DNA from: LSUCC0057 sp042091915
GTDB lineage: Bacteria; Pseudomonadota; Gammaproteobacteria; Pseudomonadales; Porticoccaceae
NCBI GenBank assembly: GCA_042091915.1
Contig: JBELGO010000001.1
Span: forward strand, 39,912-103,911
DNA length: 64,000 nt
Direction of reading: 5' to 3'
Shown here piece by piece: positions 26,721 to 34,161 of this stretch (its first letter is position 1; each line of letters opens with the position of its first letter). A model generated the notes under the pieces. That model was not told the origin of the DNA, did no database searches, and was given only the letters and a program-made list of their open reading frames with translations. The position numbers and the translations under genes are program-made.

Positions 26721-27392
26721 TCAATCTATCTCTCGCTCTCGGCGAAGAATCAGTGCATAGCGCTGCTCTTGCTCTAAACCAGGTATTGCCAGTGGCACTG
26801 CTCTTGCCAAGCGCCACGCTTCCTTAGTGGGCAAGTTGGCGATAGCGGCTATTTCATCCTCGGGCAATTTGCCCTTCATTGCGACAATAGACCCACCCTC
26901 GGCCACCAAGCCCTCACAACTCACCAGCATAGCATCGAGTGAAGCAAAAGCACGACTGGTCACCCGATTGTAGAGTTTTTGGGGTGTGTGTTGCTCTATG
27001 CGGCAGTGGTGCTCGGTCACATTACTCAACCCCAGTTGCGTTTTTACATGGAACAAAAATCGAGTTTTTTTGCCATTGCTATCCAGTAGATGGTGCTCTC
27101 GATGCGCCGCCATTATGGCTAAAACCATTCCGGGAAGGCCGGGGCCAGTACCCACATCCAACAACCGCTGACCATCGATCAATGGCAGTAGTGCCAGTGA
27201 ATCGAGGAGATGGCGTGCGACCATCTGTTGAGGTTGAGTTATCGCAGTAAGATTGTACGCGCGATTCCAGCGCAACAGCTCCGCTGTGTAATCCAACAGC
27301 AATTTAGCCTGAGTATCACTGACCGGTACCCCCAGCGCGCTGGCACCTTGAAATAATTGGTCGTTTAACCTGTCGCGCTCAAACCCGGCCAC
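26721..27392 (-). CDS. rsmG: 16S rRNA (guanine-527 N7)-methyltransferase RsmG
   Basis: RsmG (GidB) methylates G527 in the 530 loop of 16S rRNA. The 223-residue protein has the SAM-binding motif LLDVGTGPGLPGMVLAIM near residue 79, preceded by the family block WNRAYNLTAI and ARHLLDSLALLPL. The start is a GTG two bases after the mnmG stop, so it is probably coupled to it. The gene order mnmG-rsmG-parA-parB is the usual origin-proximal group. Confidence 0.95.
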   Translation of the reverse strand: MAGFERDRLNDQLFQGASALGVPVSDTQAKLLLDYTAELLRWNRAYNLTAITQPQQMVARHLLDSLALLPLIDGQRLLDVGTGPGLPGMVLAIMAAHREHHLLDSNGKKTRFLFHVKTQLGLSNVTEHHCRIEQHTPQKLYNRVTSRAFASLDAMLVSCEGLVAEGGSIVAMKGKLPEDEIAAIANLPTKEAWRLARAVPLAIPGLEQEQRYALILRREREID

Positions 27393-27394
27393 AG

Positions 27395-29266
27395 TTATGC
27401 GGCACTGCGTTTTTTTAGCTGAATCAAAAGCAGCGAGATTGCCGCTGGTGTAACTCCAGGTATTCTCGCTGCTCGCGCCAATGTCTGGGGTTGTGTTTCA
27501 GTCAGTTTTTGTTTGAGCTCATTAGAGAGCCCAGAGATTGCTGAGTAATCAAAATCTACCGGAATAACCGTCTGCTCGTGGCGCTGCATACGGTCGATGT
27601 CGTCTTGCTGGCGATCGATATAACCCGCATATTTCGCCGATATTTCAATCTGCTCTGCAACAGCCGGATCCACATTCACAGCACCGGGCAGCTCAGCCAA
27701 TATTGCATACGACAACTCTGGCCGCTTGAGCAGTTCAAACAAGGAGTACTCACGCGACAATGGGTTTGCACAGTGCTTATTAATCTCAACGGCTACATCG
27801 CTGCCCGGTTGCGCGAAGGTGGTTTTAAGTCGCTGGCGCTCCACCTCTATTGATTCGCGCTTAGCGTTGAAAGCAACCCAGCGCTCCTCACTGACCAGTC
27901 CTAACTCACGGCCTTTCTCGGTAAGGCGCAGATCTGCATTATCTTCACGCAACAACAACCTGTATTCGGCGCGGCTAGTGAACATACGGTAGGGCTCAAG
28001 CGTACCCATAGAGATTAAATCATCGACTAAAACACCGATGTAGGCCTCATCTCTGCGCGGACACCAAGGCTCTTCGCCGCGCAGCTTTAACACGGCATTA
28101 CAACCCGCCAATAACCCTTGCGCTGCGGCCTCTTCATAACCGGTTGTACCATTGATCTGCCCAGCAAAAAATAGGTTTTCAACAAAGCGGCTTTCCAGCG
28201 AGTAATTGAGATCTTGGGGATTGAAATAATCGTATTCAATCGCATAGCCTGGACGGGTTATGTGGGCATTTTCGAAGCCGACAATGGAGCGAACCAGATT
28301 GATCTGCACATCAAACGGCAGGCTGGTGGAGATGCCGTTGGGGTAGAGCTCGTGTGTAGTTAACCCCTCTGGCTCAACAAATATTTGATGGCTAGTTTTT
28401 TCTGCGAAACGGACCACTTTATCTTCAATAGAGGGGCAATAGCGCGGCCCAACGCCATCAATAACTCCCGTATAAAGTGGCGATCGATCCATCCCACCCT
28501 GAATAATGTCGTGGGTATTGGCGTTTGTGTGGGTTATGTAGCAGCTGATCTGTTGAGGGTGTTGCGCCACCGATCCCATATACGACATCACGGGGAGGGG
28601 TGTATCTCCCTTTTGTTCACTCATTTTGGTGAAATCTACTGAGCGCGCATCAATGCGTGGCGGCGTCCCGGTTTTAAGCCTATCCACTCGCAGGGGTAAC
28701 TCGCGCAGTTGAGCAGCCAACGAGTTTGACGGTGCATCACCGGCGCGCCCAGCTGCGTAATTCTCAAGTCCCACATGGACTTTGCCCGCCAAAAAAGTCC
28801 CGGCGGTCAATACAACCGTCTGCGCTTTAAAGGTCACACCCATCTGGGTAATTACGCCTTCGACGCGATTGCCTGACAGAAATAAGTCGTCGACGGCTTG
28901 CTGAAAAATCTGCAAATTAGCTTGGTTTTCCAATATCTCGCGAATGGCGGCCTTGTAGAGAATTCGGTCTGCCTGGGCGCGGGTAGCTCTTACCGCGGGG
29001 CCTTTGCGAGAGTTGAGAATACGAAATTGTATGCCGGCGAGATCCGTTGCCAGAGCCATAGCACCACCCAGAGCATCGATCTCTTTGACCAGGTGGCTCT
29101 TGCCAATACCACCGATTGCTGGGTTGCAAGACATTTGACCCAGGGTTTCTATGTTGTGTGTCAACAGCAGCGTTTTTGCGCCCATACGGGCTGCCGCGAG
29201 AGCAGCCTCGGTACCGGCATGACCGCCTCCAACAACGATCACATCAAATTCTGTAGGGTAATGCAT
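27395..29266 (-). CDS. mnmG: tRNA uridine-5-carboxymethylaminomethyl synthesis protein MnmG (GidA)
   Basis: MnmG, with MnmE, installs cmnm5 at wobble U34 of several tRNAs. I chose the ATG at 29266, giving MHYPTEFDVIVVGGGHAGTE and 623 residues. The longer open frame would start inside the promoter. The FAD dinucleotide loop is GGGHAGTEAALAAARMG. Other family blocks are MSCNPAIGGIGKSHLVKEID and the cysteine-containing GPRYCPSIEDKV. The C-terminal helical domain binds MnmE. Its partner mnmE is in the same window on the other side of the rpmH cluster. The start faces the first oriC candidate. Confidence 0.97.
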   Translation of the reverse strand: MHYPTEFDVIVVGGGHAGTEAALAAARMGAKTLLLTHNIETLGQMSCNPAIGGIGKSHLVKEIDALGGAMALATDLAGIQFRILNSRKGPAVRATRAQADRILYKAAIREILENQANLQIFQQAVDDLFLSGNRVEGVITQMGVTFKAQTVVLTAGTFLAGKVHVGLENYAAGRAGDAPSNSLAAQLRELPLRVDRLKTGTPPRIDARSVDFTKMSEQKGDTPLPVMSYMGSVAQHPQQISCYITHTNANTHDIIQGGMDRSPLYTGVIDGVGPRYCPSIEDKVVRFAEKTSHQIFVEPEGLTTHELYPNGISTSLPFDVQINLVRSIVGFENAHITRPGYAIEYDYFNPQDLNYSLESRFVENLFFAGQINGTTGYEEAAAQGLLAGCNAVLKLRGEEPWCPRRDEAYIGVLVDDLISMGTLEPYRMFTSRAEYRLLLREDNADLRLTEKGRELGLVSEERWVAFNAKRESIEVERQRLKTTFAQPGSDVAVEINKHCANPLSREYSLFELLKRPELSYAILAELPGAVNVDPAVAEQIEISAKYAGYIDRQQDDIDRMQRHEQTVIPVDFDYSAISGLSNELKQKLTETQPQTLARAARIPGVTPAAISLLLIQLKKRSAA

Positions 29267-29314
29267 GTACACCTCGATGGGCGAGCTGCTGGACATACAG
29301 CTCGCGAGCCGCGC

Positions 29315-29343
29315 ATTATAGGCCAACTTGGCTACTATTTAAC
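29315..29343 (-). promoter_or_regulatory. predicted mnmG promoter
   Basis: A perfect -10 TATAAT lies at 29315-29320 on the minus strand, about 50 bases before the mnmG ATG. The -35 region (GTTAAA at 29338-29343, or TTAAAT one base closer) is weak. Transcription from here would run away from the AT-rich oriC candidate. Confidence 0.5.
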
Positions 29344-29771
29344 CACTTTGTTTTAGCTTGCTTGCTCCCTTGTTTAATTAATAAACCTACTTAATATCAT
29401 CTATATATTTGGTAGGGTGAGTTATAGTCTTATTGTTATTAGGGTCCGCAAATAATGTGTGTAATTTAATATTTACCTTTAAATACAACCACTTAAGATG
29501 ATTTTCAAGCGGTATTACCGATGTTTTCGCAACGCTAACTGAACGGGATAAACTGTGATGAAGCGGTATAAGTCACGGGGTTTAGAGTAACTCGAGGGAA
29601 AACAGCGCAGGTTTTGTGGACCAAATTTTTTTTCATCAACTCGATATAAACAGCTTGTCCTATTCCCGGCTGTTAAAATCCCTTGGTGTGGATAAAGCTG
29701 TGCACAGTTGTGGGTAAGTTTTGTGGATTGCAGATAAACGCACCAATTTTCTAGCTTCGAGTGAATTTTGC

Positions 29772-29800
29772 TTGCGCTGCGTGGGCGCTTTCATTAGAAT
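29772..29800 (+). promoter_or_regulatory. predicted rpmH promoter
   Basis: A -35-like TTGCGC (29772-29777) and a -10-like TAGAAT (29795-29800) are 17 bases apart, giving a start near 29807 and a leader of about 60 bases before rpmH. It would serve the rpmH-rnpA-yidD-yidC-mnmE group. Confidence 0.5.
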
Positions 29801-29866
29801 CGCCGCCCCGCAGCCATTTTGCTAGGTTGCAGTACTAAATAGACCCCATTTAAGTGGACAGTTATC

Positions 29867-30001
29867 ATGAAAAGAACATTTCAGCCCAGCGTCATCAAGC
29901 GCAAGCGCACCCACGGTTTCCGCGCCCGTATGGCTACCAAAAATGGACGCGCTGTACTCTCTCGTCGCCGTGCCAAAGGCCGCAAGCGTTTAGCTGCGTA
30001 A
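29867..30001 (+). CDS. rpmH: 50S ribosomal protein L34
   Basis: This 44-residue, very basic protein reads MKRTFQPSVIKRKRTHGFRA and then RMATKNGRAVLSRRRAKGRK before ending RLAA, which is the canonical L34 sequence of gammaproteobacteria. L34 is a component of the large ribosomal subunit. It lies 23 bases ahead of rnpA, as in nearly all bacteria, and is transcribed away from the first oriC candidate. Confidence 0.98.
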   Translation: MKRTFQPSVIKRKRTHGFRARMATKNGRAVLSRRRAKGRKRLAA

Positions 30002-30024
30002 TCAACCTCTAGCGAGGTCGCTGT

Positions 30025-30420
30025 GTGTCTATACGCCCACAGCTCAGAGGTTTGAGAGTGACTTTTAACCGCTACCAGCGGTTACTTAAACCAGCAGAAT
30101 TCAAAGCAGTGTTTGACCGCAATAAAGTACGTGCGGGCAACGCTGCTTTTTTGTTGTTAGTGTTACCCAATCAGCTAGATCACTCTAGGTTGGGTCTAGT
30201 GGTTGGCAAGAAGGCACTTAAAAGCGCCGTCGACAGAAATAGAGTGAAACGGATTGTGCGAGATCGGTTTCGTCACTTTTGCTTTGCAACACCCGTCGAT
30301 GTTATTTTTCTCGCCCGCCCCGGCATTGCCGATAAAGACAAAGAATCGTGGTCGCGGCGCATTCCCTCAGAGTTTGACAATATTAATCGGCAACTTACCA
30401 AGCTGGAAGGTGCGGGGTGA
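30025..30420 (+). CDS. rnpA: ribonuclease P protein component
   Basis: RnpA is the protein cofactor that helps RNase P RNA cleave tRNA 5' leaders. The family signature lies in the RNR block KSAVDRNRVKRIVRDRFRHF, and the N-terminal aromatic cleft begins with FNRYQRLLKPAEFKAVFD. Two GTG starts are possible. One at 30025 has GAGG upstream and gives 131 residues. One at 30058 has AGAGG upstream and gives 120 residues, closer to the E. coli length (119). I list the longer one. The stop overlaps the GTG of yidD. Confidence 0.94.
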   Translation: MSIRPQLRGLRVTFNRYQRLLKPAEFKAVFDRNKVRAGNAAFLLLVLPNQLDHSRLGLVVGKKALKSAVDRNRVKRIVRDRFRHFCFATPVDVIFLARPGIADKDKESWSRRIPSEFDNINRQLTKLEGAG

Positions 30421-30731
30421 AGTTATCTGATCTGCCCAAGGCTTCGGCAATCAAGCTAATTAGAGGCTACCAGTTAGCGGTAAGCCCTTGGCTGGGTAAC
30501 AACTGCAGATTCTCTCCGAGCTGCTCTCACTATGCGGTCGAAGCAGTTCAGTTACATGGTCTACTAAAGGGGGGTTACCTTAGTTGTCGGAGAATTATAA
30601 AATGCCACCCCTTTCACCCTGGTGGTGTTGATCTGGTGCCACCATTGAAGGATGGTGCAGTCAGCGATCGAGGACAAAAACAACCGAGCACTTCACAGTG
30701 CGAGGCAGCTCACCCTACAAAAGAGTCTTAA
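30417..30731 (+). CDS. yidD: membrane protein insertion efficiency factor YidD
   Basis: YidD is a small membrane-associated protein that aids YidC-dependent insertion. The 104-residue protein has the family core IKLIRGYQLAVSPWLGNNCR, then FSPSCSHYAVEA and GGYLSCRRIIKCHPFHPGG, with its conserved cysteines. The start GTG overlaps the rnpA stop (GTGA). The C-terminal tail after LVPP is polar and longer than in E. coli (85 residues). YidC begins 2 bases after the stop. Confidence 0.93.
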   Translation: MKLSDLPKASAIKLIRGYQLAVSPWLGNNCRFSPSCSHYAVEAVQLHGLLKGGYLSCRRIIKCHPFHPGGVDLVPPLKDGAVSDRGQKQPSTSQCEAAHPTKES

Positions 30732-30733
30732 TA

Positions 30734-32404
30734 ATGGATTGGCAACGAAACGGTTTATTGGCAGGAATGTTGGTCGTCACTCTGCTTCTTTTTAATCAGT
30801 GGTTAGATTTTTCTGAGCAGCGTGAACCCGCATTGGTCGAACAACAACTGCTGGTACCCGGCCAAACAACATCGCCTGAAAGTCTATCAATCGCCCCGTC
30901 AAGTCAGTTAACTACCGGTAATGATCTTCCTGTTGTGGATTCGATTCCCGCAATGCAGGAATTGACCGATTGGAGCAATACTCGTTTAGTTAATGTTGAA
31001 AGCAAACTCTACAGTGCGGTGATAGATACACACGGTGGTGATATTGTTCAGATACAGCTAAAACAACACCTGACCAAACCTGCCTCTAAAGGTGGCCAGC
31101 CATTTACTCTACTGACGCGTACAGAAAATAACACTTATATTGCCAAGAGCGGTCTGGTGGGACGCAATGCCACCGATACCCGCGAGGGAAGACCACAATT
31201 TATCGTTGCCCGAGATTCGGTGGATGTGACTTCAGGGGTTGAGCAACTCGACCTGGTGACGCGTCAACAAGGCGTTGTGCTGACAAAGCGTTTCACCTTC
31301 AGTCCCGATAGTTATCAGATAGGCGTTGAATACCTCATTGAAAACCTCACCCAAGCACCTTGGAGTGCGGTCTTCTACGGGCAGATTAACCGCGATTCAC
31401 ATAAACCGCTGGTCAATGCTACTGGCGTGCAGCCCTATTTGGGTGCAGCTCTGCGCACAGCGGAAAAAAATTATCGCAAAGTCAGTTTTGGCGATATGTC
31501 CGACGAGAAGCTTGAAGAGAGTATCCAGGGTGGCTGGGTGGCTATGCTGCAGCATTATTTTATCGGTGCTTGGGTCCCCGATCAGAATGCTACCAACCAC
31601 TTCTCTTTGCGCAAAGTAGCCGGACAAGATCTCTACGTAATGGGCTACACCAGTGACCCTATAGAAGTTGCTGCGGGTCAATCAGGTAGTTACAAAACTT
31701 CTTTTTACGCAGGCCCTAAAGATCAGGACTCGCTCGCAGAGTTAGCAGAATATCTCGATCTCACCATTGATTACGGTTTCCTGTGGATGTTGGCAAAACC
31801 CATTTTTACCCTGATGCAGTGGATTCATGACCTGGTCGGCAATTGGGGTTGGTCGATTATTTTGCTCACAGTAGTAATAAAACTTGTGCTTTATCCGCTC
31901 TCTGCAGCCAGCCTTAAATCAATGGCCAAGATGCGTAAGTTGCAGCCTGAAATGGCTCGCCTCAAAGAGCTTTACGGTGACGACAGGCAGAAGATGTCTG
32001 GTGAACTCATGGGCTTGTATAAAAAGCACAAGGTTAATCCTGCCGGTGGTTGCCTGCCGGTGCTATTGCAGATGCCGGTATTTATCTCCCTTTACTGGGT
32101 TCTACTGGAAAGCGTTGAGATACGCCACTCTTCGTTCATTTTCTGGTTGACCGATCTCAGTGCCAAAGATCCCTATTTCGTTTTGCCGCTAATTATGGGC
32201 GCTAGTATGTTCTTTATGCAGCGGCTACAACCCATGCCGCCCGATCCCATGCAGGCGAAAATTATGCAGATCATGCCGATCGCATTCACCTTCTTCTTTA
32301 TGTTGTTCCCGGCGGGTTTGGTTCTTTACTGGACCACCAACAACTTGCTATCTATGGCCCAGCAGCTCTTTGTCAACCGTCAAATAGAGAGCGGTAAAGG
32401 CTAG
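30734..32404 (+). CDS. yidC: membrane protein insertase YidC
   Basis: YidC inserts and folds inner-membrane proteins, alone or with SecYEG. I chose the ATG at 30734 (MDWQRNGLLAGMLVVTLLLF), 556 residues; the longer frame would overlap yidD. Residues 5-25 form the first membrane helix. About 55-340 is the large periplasmic beta domain typical of Gram-negative YidC. The C-terminal core has five helices, with KLVLYPLSAASLKSMAKMRK marking the conserved hydrophilic-groove and cytoplasmic-hairpin region. F0 subunits a and c, encoded nearby, are classic YidC clients. Confidence 0.96.
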   Translation: MDWQRNGLLAGMLVVTLLLFNQWLDFSEQREPALVEQQLLVPGQTTSPESLSIAPSSQLTTGNDLPVVDSIPAMQELTDWSNTRLVNVESKLYSAVIDTHGGDIVQIQLKQHLTKPASKGGQPFTLLTRTENNTYIAKSGLVGRNATDTREGRPQFIVARDSVDVTSGVEQLDLVTRQQGVVLTKRFTFSPDSYQIGVEYLIENLTQAPWSAVFYGQINRDSHKPLVNATGVQPYLGAALRTAEKNYRKVSFGDMSDEKLEESIQGGWVAMLQHYFIGAWVPDQNATNHFSLRKVAGQDLYVMGYTSDPIEVAAGQSGSYKTSFYAGPKDQDSLAELAEYLDLTIDYGFLWMLAKPIFTLMQWIHDLVGNWGWSIILLTVVIKLVLYPLSAASLKSMAKMRKLQPEMARLKELYGDDRQKMSGELMGLYKKHKVNPAGGCLPVLLQMPVFISLYWVLLESVEIRHSSFIFWLTDLSAKDPYFVLPLIMGASMFFMQRLQPMPPDPMQAKIMQIMPIAFTFFFMLFPAGLVLYWTTNNLLSMAQQLFVNRQIESGKG

Positions 32405-32408
32405 CCTG

Positions 32409-33785
32409 TTGCTCGCTAATCAGCGCGACACCATAGCCGCTGTTGCTACACCACCCGGGCGAGGTGGTGTTGGCATTGTGCGGCTTTCTGGGCCGCAATC
32501 GCTAGCTATTGGCGAGCAGGTTTGCGGGATCAGTCTCAAACCACGCCACGCCCATTTCAGTGAGTTCAGAGATGCCCACGGCCTAGTGATAGACCAAGGT
32601 GTGGCCCTCTCTTTTGTCGGACCACACTCATTTACCGGCGAAGATGTAGTTGAGTTACAAGGGCATGGAGGCCCTGTTATTCTAGATTTGCTGCTTGCCC
32701 GGCTGCTTGAGTTGGGTGCTCGCCAAGCCCGTCCTGGCGAATTTAGTGAGCGTGCCTTCCTCAACGATAAACTCGATCTCACCCAGGCAGAAGCTATCGC
32801 GGATCTGATTGACGCCAGCAGCCAATCGGCAGCTCGTTCAGCCTTGCGTTCACTGCAAGGAGATTTCTCCAGAGAAGTCGAAGGTTTACTTCTCGACATG
32901 ACCCGCCTGCGCGTCTATGTGGAAGCTGCCATAGACTTCCCGGAAGAGGAGATCGACTTTCTTGCCGATACTGCGCTGCACAGCAAGATCGAATCGCTGA
33001 TATTGAGTTTAAAAACGACACTGGCCGGCGCTCGCGAAGGCGCTCTGTTGCGCGACGGCATAAAGGTGGTGTTAGCTGGGCGACCCAACGCGGGTAAGTC
33101 GAGTCTGCTCAACTGTCTAGCGGGGCGTGACACAGCTATTGTTACCGATCAAGCCGGAACGACCCGAGATATTTTGCGCGAACAACTGGTGCTCGATGGA
33201 CTCCCTATAGAGATAGTCGATACTGCGGGGCTTCGTGAGAGTACCGATGTTGTCGAGCAGGAAGGCATTAAGCGCGCTCGCAGTGAGATCGATTCTGCCG
33301 ATCTATGTATTTTGTTGCTCGACGATGAGAAACTGCACAAAGCACTGCAGCCACCTGAATTAAGCGCACTTTTATCCGAGCTTCTCGGCAGCGATGGGCT
33401 GCGTGAACGCACAGTGGTGGCGTTAAATAAAATAGATCTCTACCAGAGCCAAGCAGGGCGGTTGACTGCCGATTATCCGTTTTATGCTGTCTCAGCATCT
33501 TCGGGTGCAGGTATAACTGAACTGGTAGATGAGATCAAAACCCTGGCAGGGTTTAGTGGCCACGAGGGCGGCGGCTTTTCAGCGCGGCGCAGACACACAG
33601 ATGCCCTACAGCGCGCCTTGCAACTCGTAGAACACGGCTATCAACACCTTTTGGCAACATCTGCGGGGGAACTGCTCGCCGAAGATCTCAGGTTTGCACA
33701 GCAAGCGTTAGGTGAGATAACTGGGGCAATGAGTAGTGACGATCTGCTGGGTGAAATTTTCTCATCCTTCTGCATTGGCAAATGA
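32409..33785 (+). CDS. mnmE: tRNA modification GTPase MnmE (TrmE)
   Basis: MnmE works with MnmG to modify wobble U34. The 458-residue protein begins MLANQRDTIAAVATPPGRGG with a TTG start, four bases after yidC. It has an N-terminal formyl-THF-binding domain (1-120) and a helical domain interrupted by a G domain. That G domain carries GRPNAGKSSLLNCLAG (about residue 223), DTAGLRE and NKID. The C-terminus FCIGK carries the conserved C-x-G-K cysteine. It ends the rpmH group. Confidence 0.96.
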   Translation: MLANQRDTIAAVATPPGRGGVGIVRLSGPQSLAIGEQVCGISLKPRHAHFSEFRDAHGLVIDQGVALSFVGPHSFTGEDVVELQGHGGPVILDLLLARLLELGARQARPGEFSERAFLNDKLDLTQAEAIADLIDASSQSAARSALRSLQGDFSREVEGLLLDMTRLRVYVEAAIDFPEEEIDFLADTALHSKIESLILSLKTTLAGAREGALLRDGIKVVLAGRPNAGKSSLLNCLAGRDTAIVTDQAGTTRDILREQLVLDGLPIEIVDTAGLRESTDVVEQEGIKRARSEIDSADLCILLLDDEKLHKALQPPELSALLSELLGSDGLRERTVVALNKIDLYQSQAGRLTADYPFYAVSASSGAGITELVDEIKTLAGFSGHEGGGFSARRRHTDALQRALQLVEHGYQHLLATSAGELLAEDLRFAQQALGEITGAMSSDDLLGEIFSSFCIGK

Positions 33786-34161
33786 CCGTCGGCTCTTTTG
33801 ACCTAAATAGTCACTTTAGTCATATTATTTCACCCCAACGCGGCGCTTCACTGTGCGCCCTGTTCAATAAAAGCGTTTTTTTCCAAAATCACACGAAGTC
33901 CGCATGGTTATAAACAAACTTATACACAGTTTTGGTTATTATTTGACCATTGTATTGGTTTTTTTTGTGGACATCTTTCTCGGGTTGATTTTTTAACTGA
34001 TTGTTTTTTATAGTTATAATTAAAAAAGGGGGAAATTCTTTGGCGCCCAGCCATGTGGATAACCCAATAATTTACGGTTAGAATGGTCGCCCAATAAAAA
34101 TCCGCCAAACACCGTGGGAAAACAGTGTTTAGTGCAATAATATAAAGATTGAGAGGGATCC
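33786..34161. other. AT-rich mnmE-dnaA gap with DnaA boxes; dnaA control region or second oriC candidate
   Basis: This 376-base gap holds no credible gene. It contains two perfect DnaA boxes: TTATACACA on the plus strand at 33920-33928 and TTATCCACA on the minus strand at 34054-34062. A one-mismatch TTATAAACA lies at 33908-33916, and an AT-rich stretch at about 33975-34025 separates the two perfect boxes. In Pseudomonas oriC is beside dnaA, so this region competes with the mnmG-rpmH gap. At minimum it should mediate DnaA autoregulation, since one box lies between the predicted promoter and the start codon. Confidence 0.6.
33992..34020 (+). promoter_or_regulatory. predicted dnaA promoter
   Basis: A perfect -10 TATAAT lies at 34015-34020, with a weak -35 TTTAAC at 33992-33997 (17-base spacer). 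The leader to the dnaA start is about 135 bases and includes the DnaA box at 34054-34062, consistent with autorepression. Confidence 0.45.

Larger units (their letters stand above)
29267..29866. other. AT-rich intergenic region with DnaA boxes, leading oriC candidate
   Basis: This 600-base gap between divergent mnmG and rpmH holds no convincing gene. The mnmG side (about 29365-29500) is very AT-rich and could serve as the unwinding element. DnaA-box matches are a perfect TTATCCACA on the minus strand at 29687-29695, one-mismatch boxes TTACCCACA at 29709-29717 and TTACACACA at 29456-29464, and a weaker CAATCCACA at 29722-29730. Position beside mnmG matches oriC in Escherichia and Vibrio. Flanking genes are transcribed away on both sides. 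No GATC site is visible in the gap, so SeqA/Dam-style control is not suggested. Confidence 0.6.

Noticed and set aside
34054..34062. CCATGTGG overlap at the DnaA box considered as a parS half site
   Set aside because: It is fully explained as a perfect DnaA box and lacks the second arm of parS.
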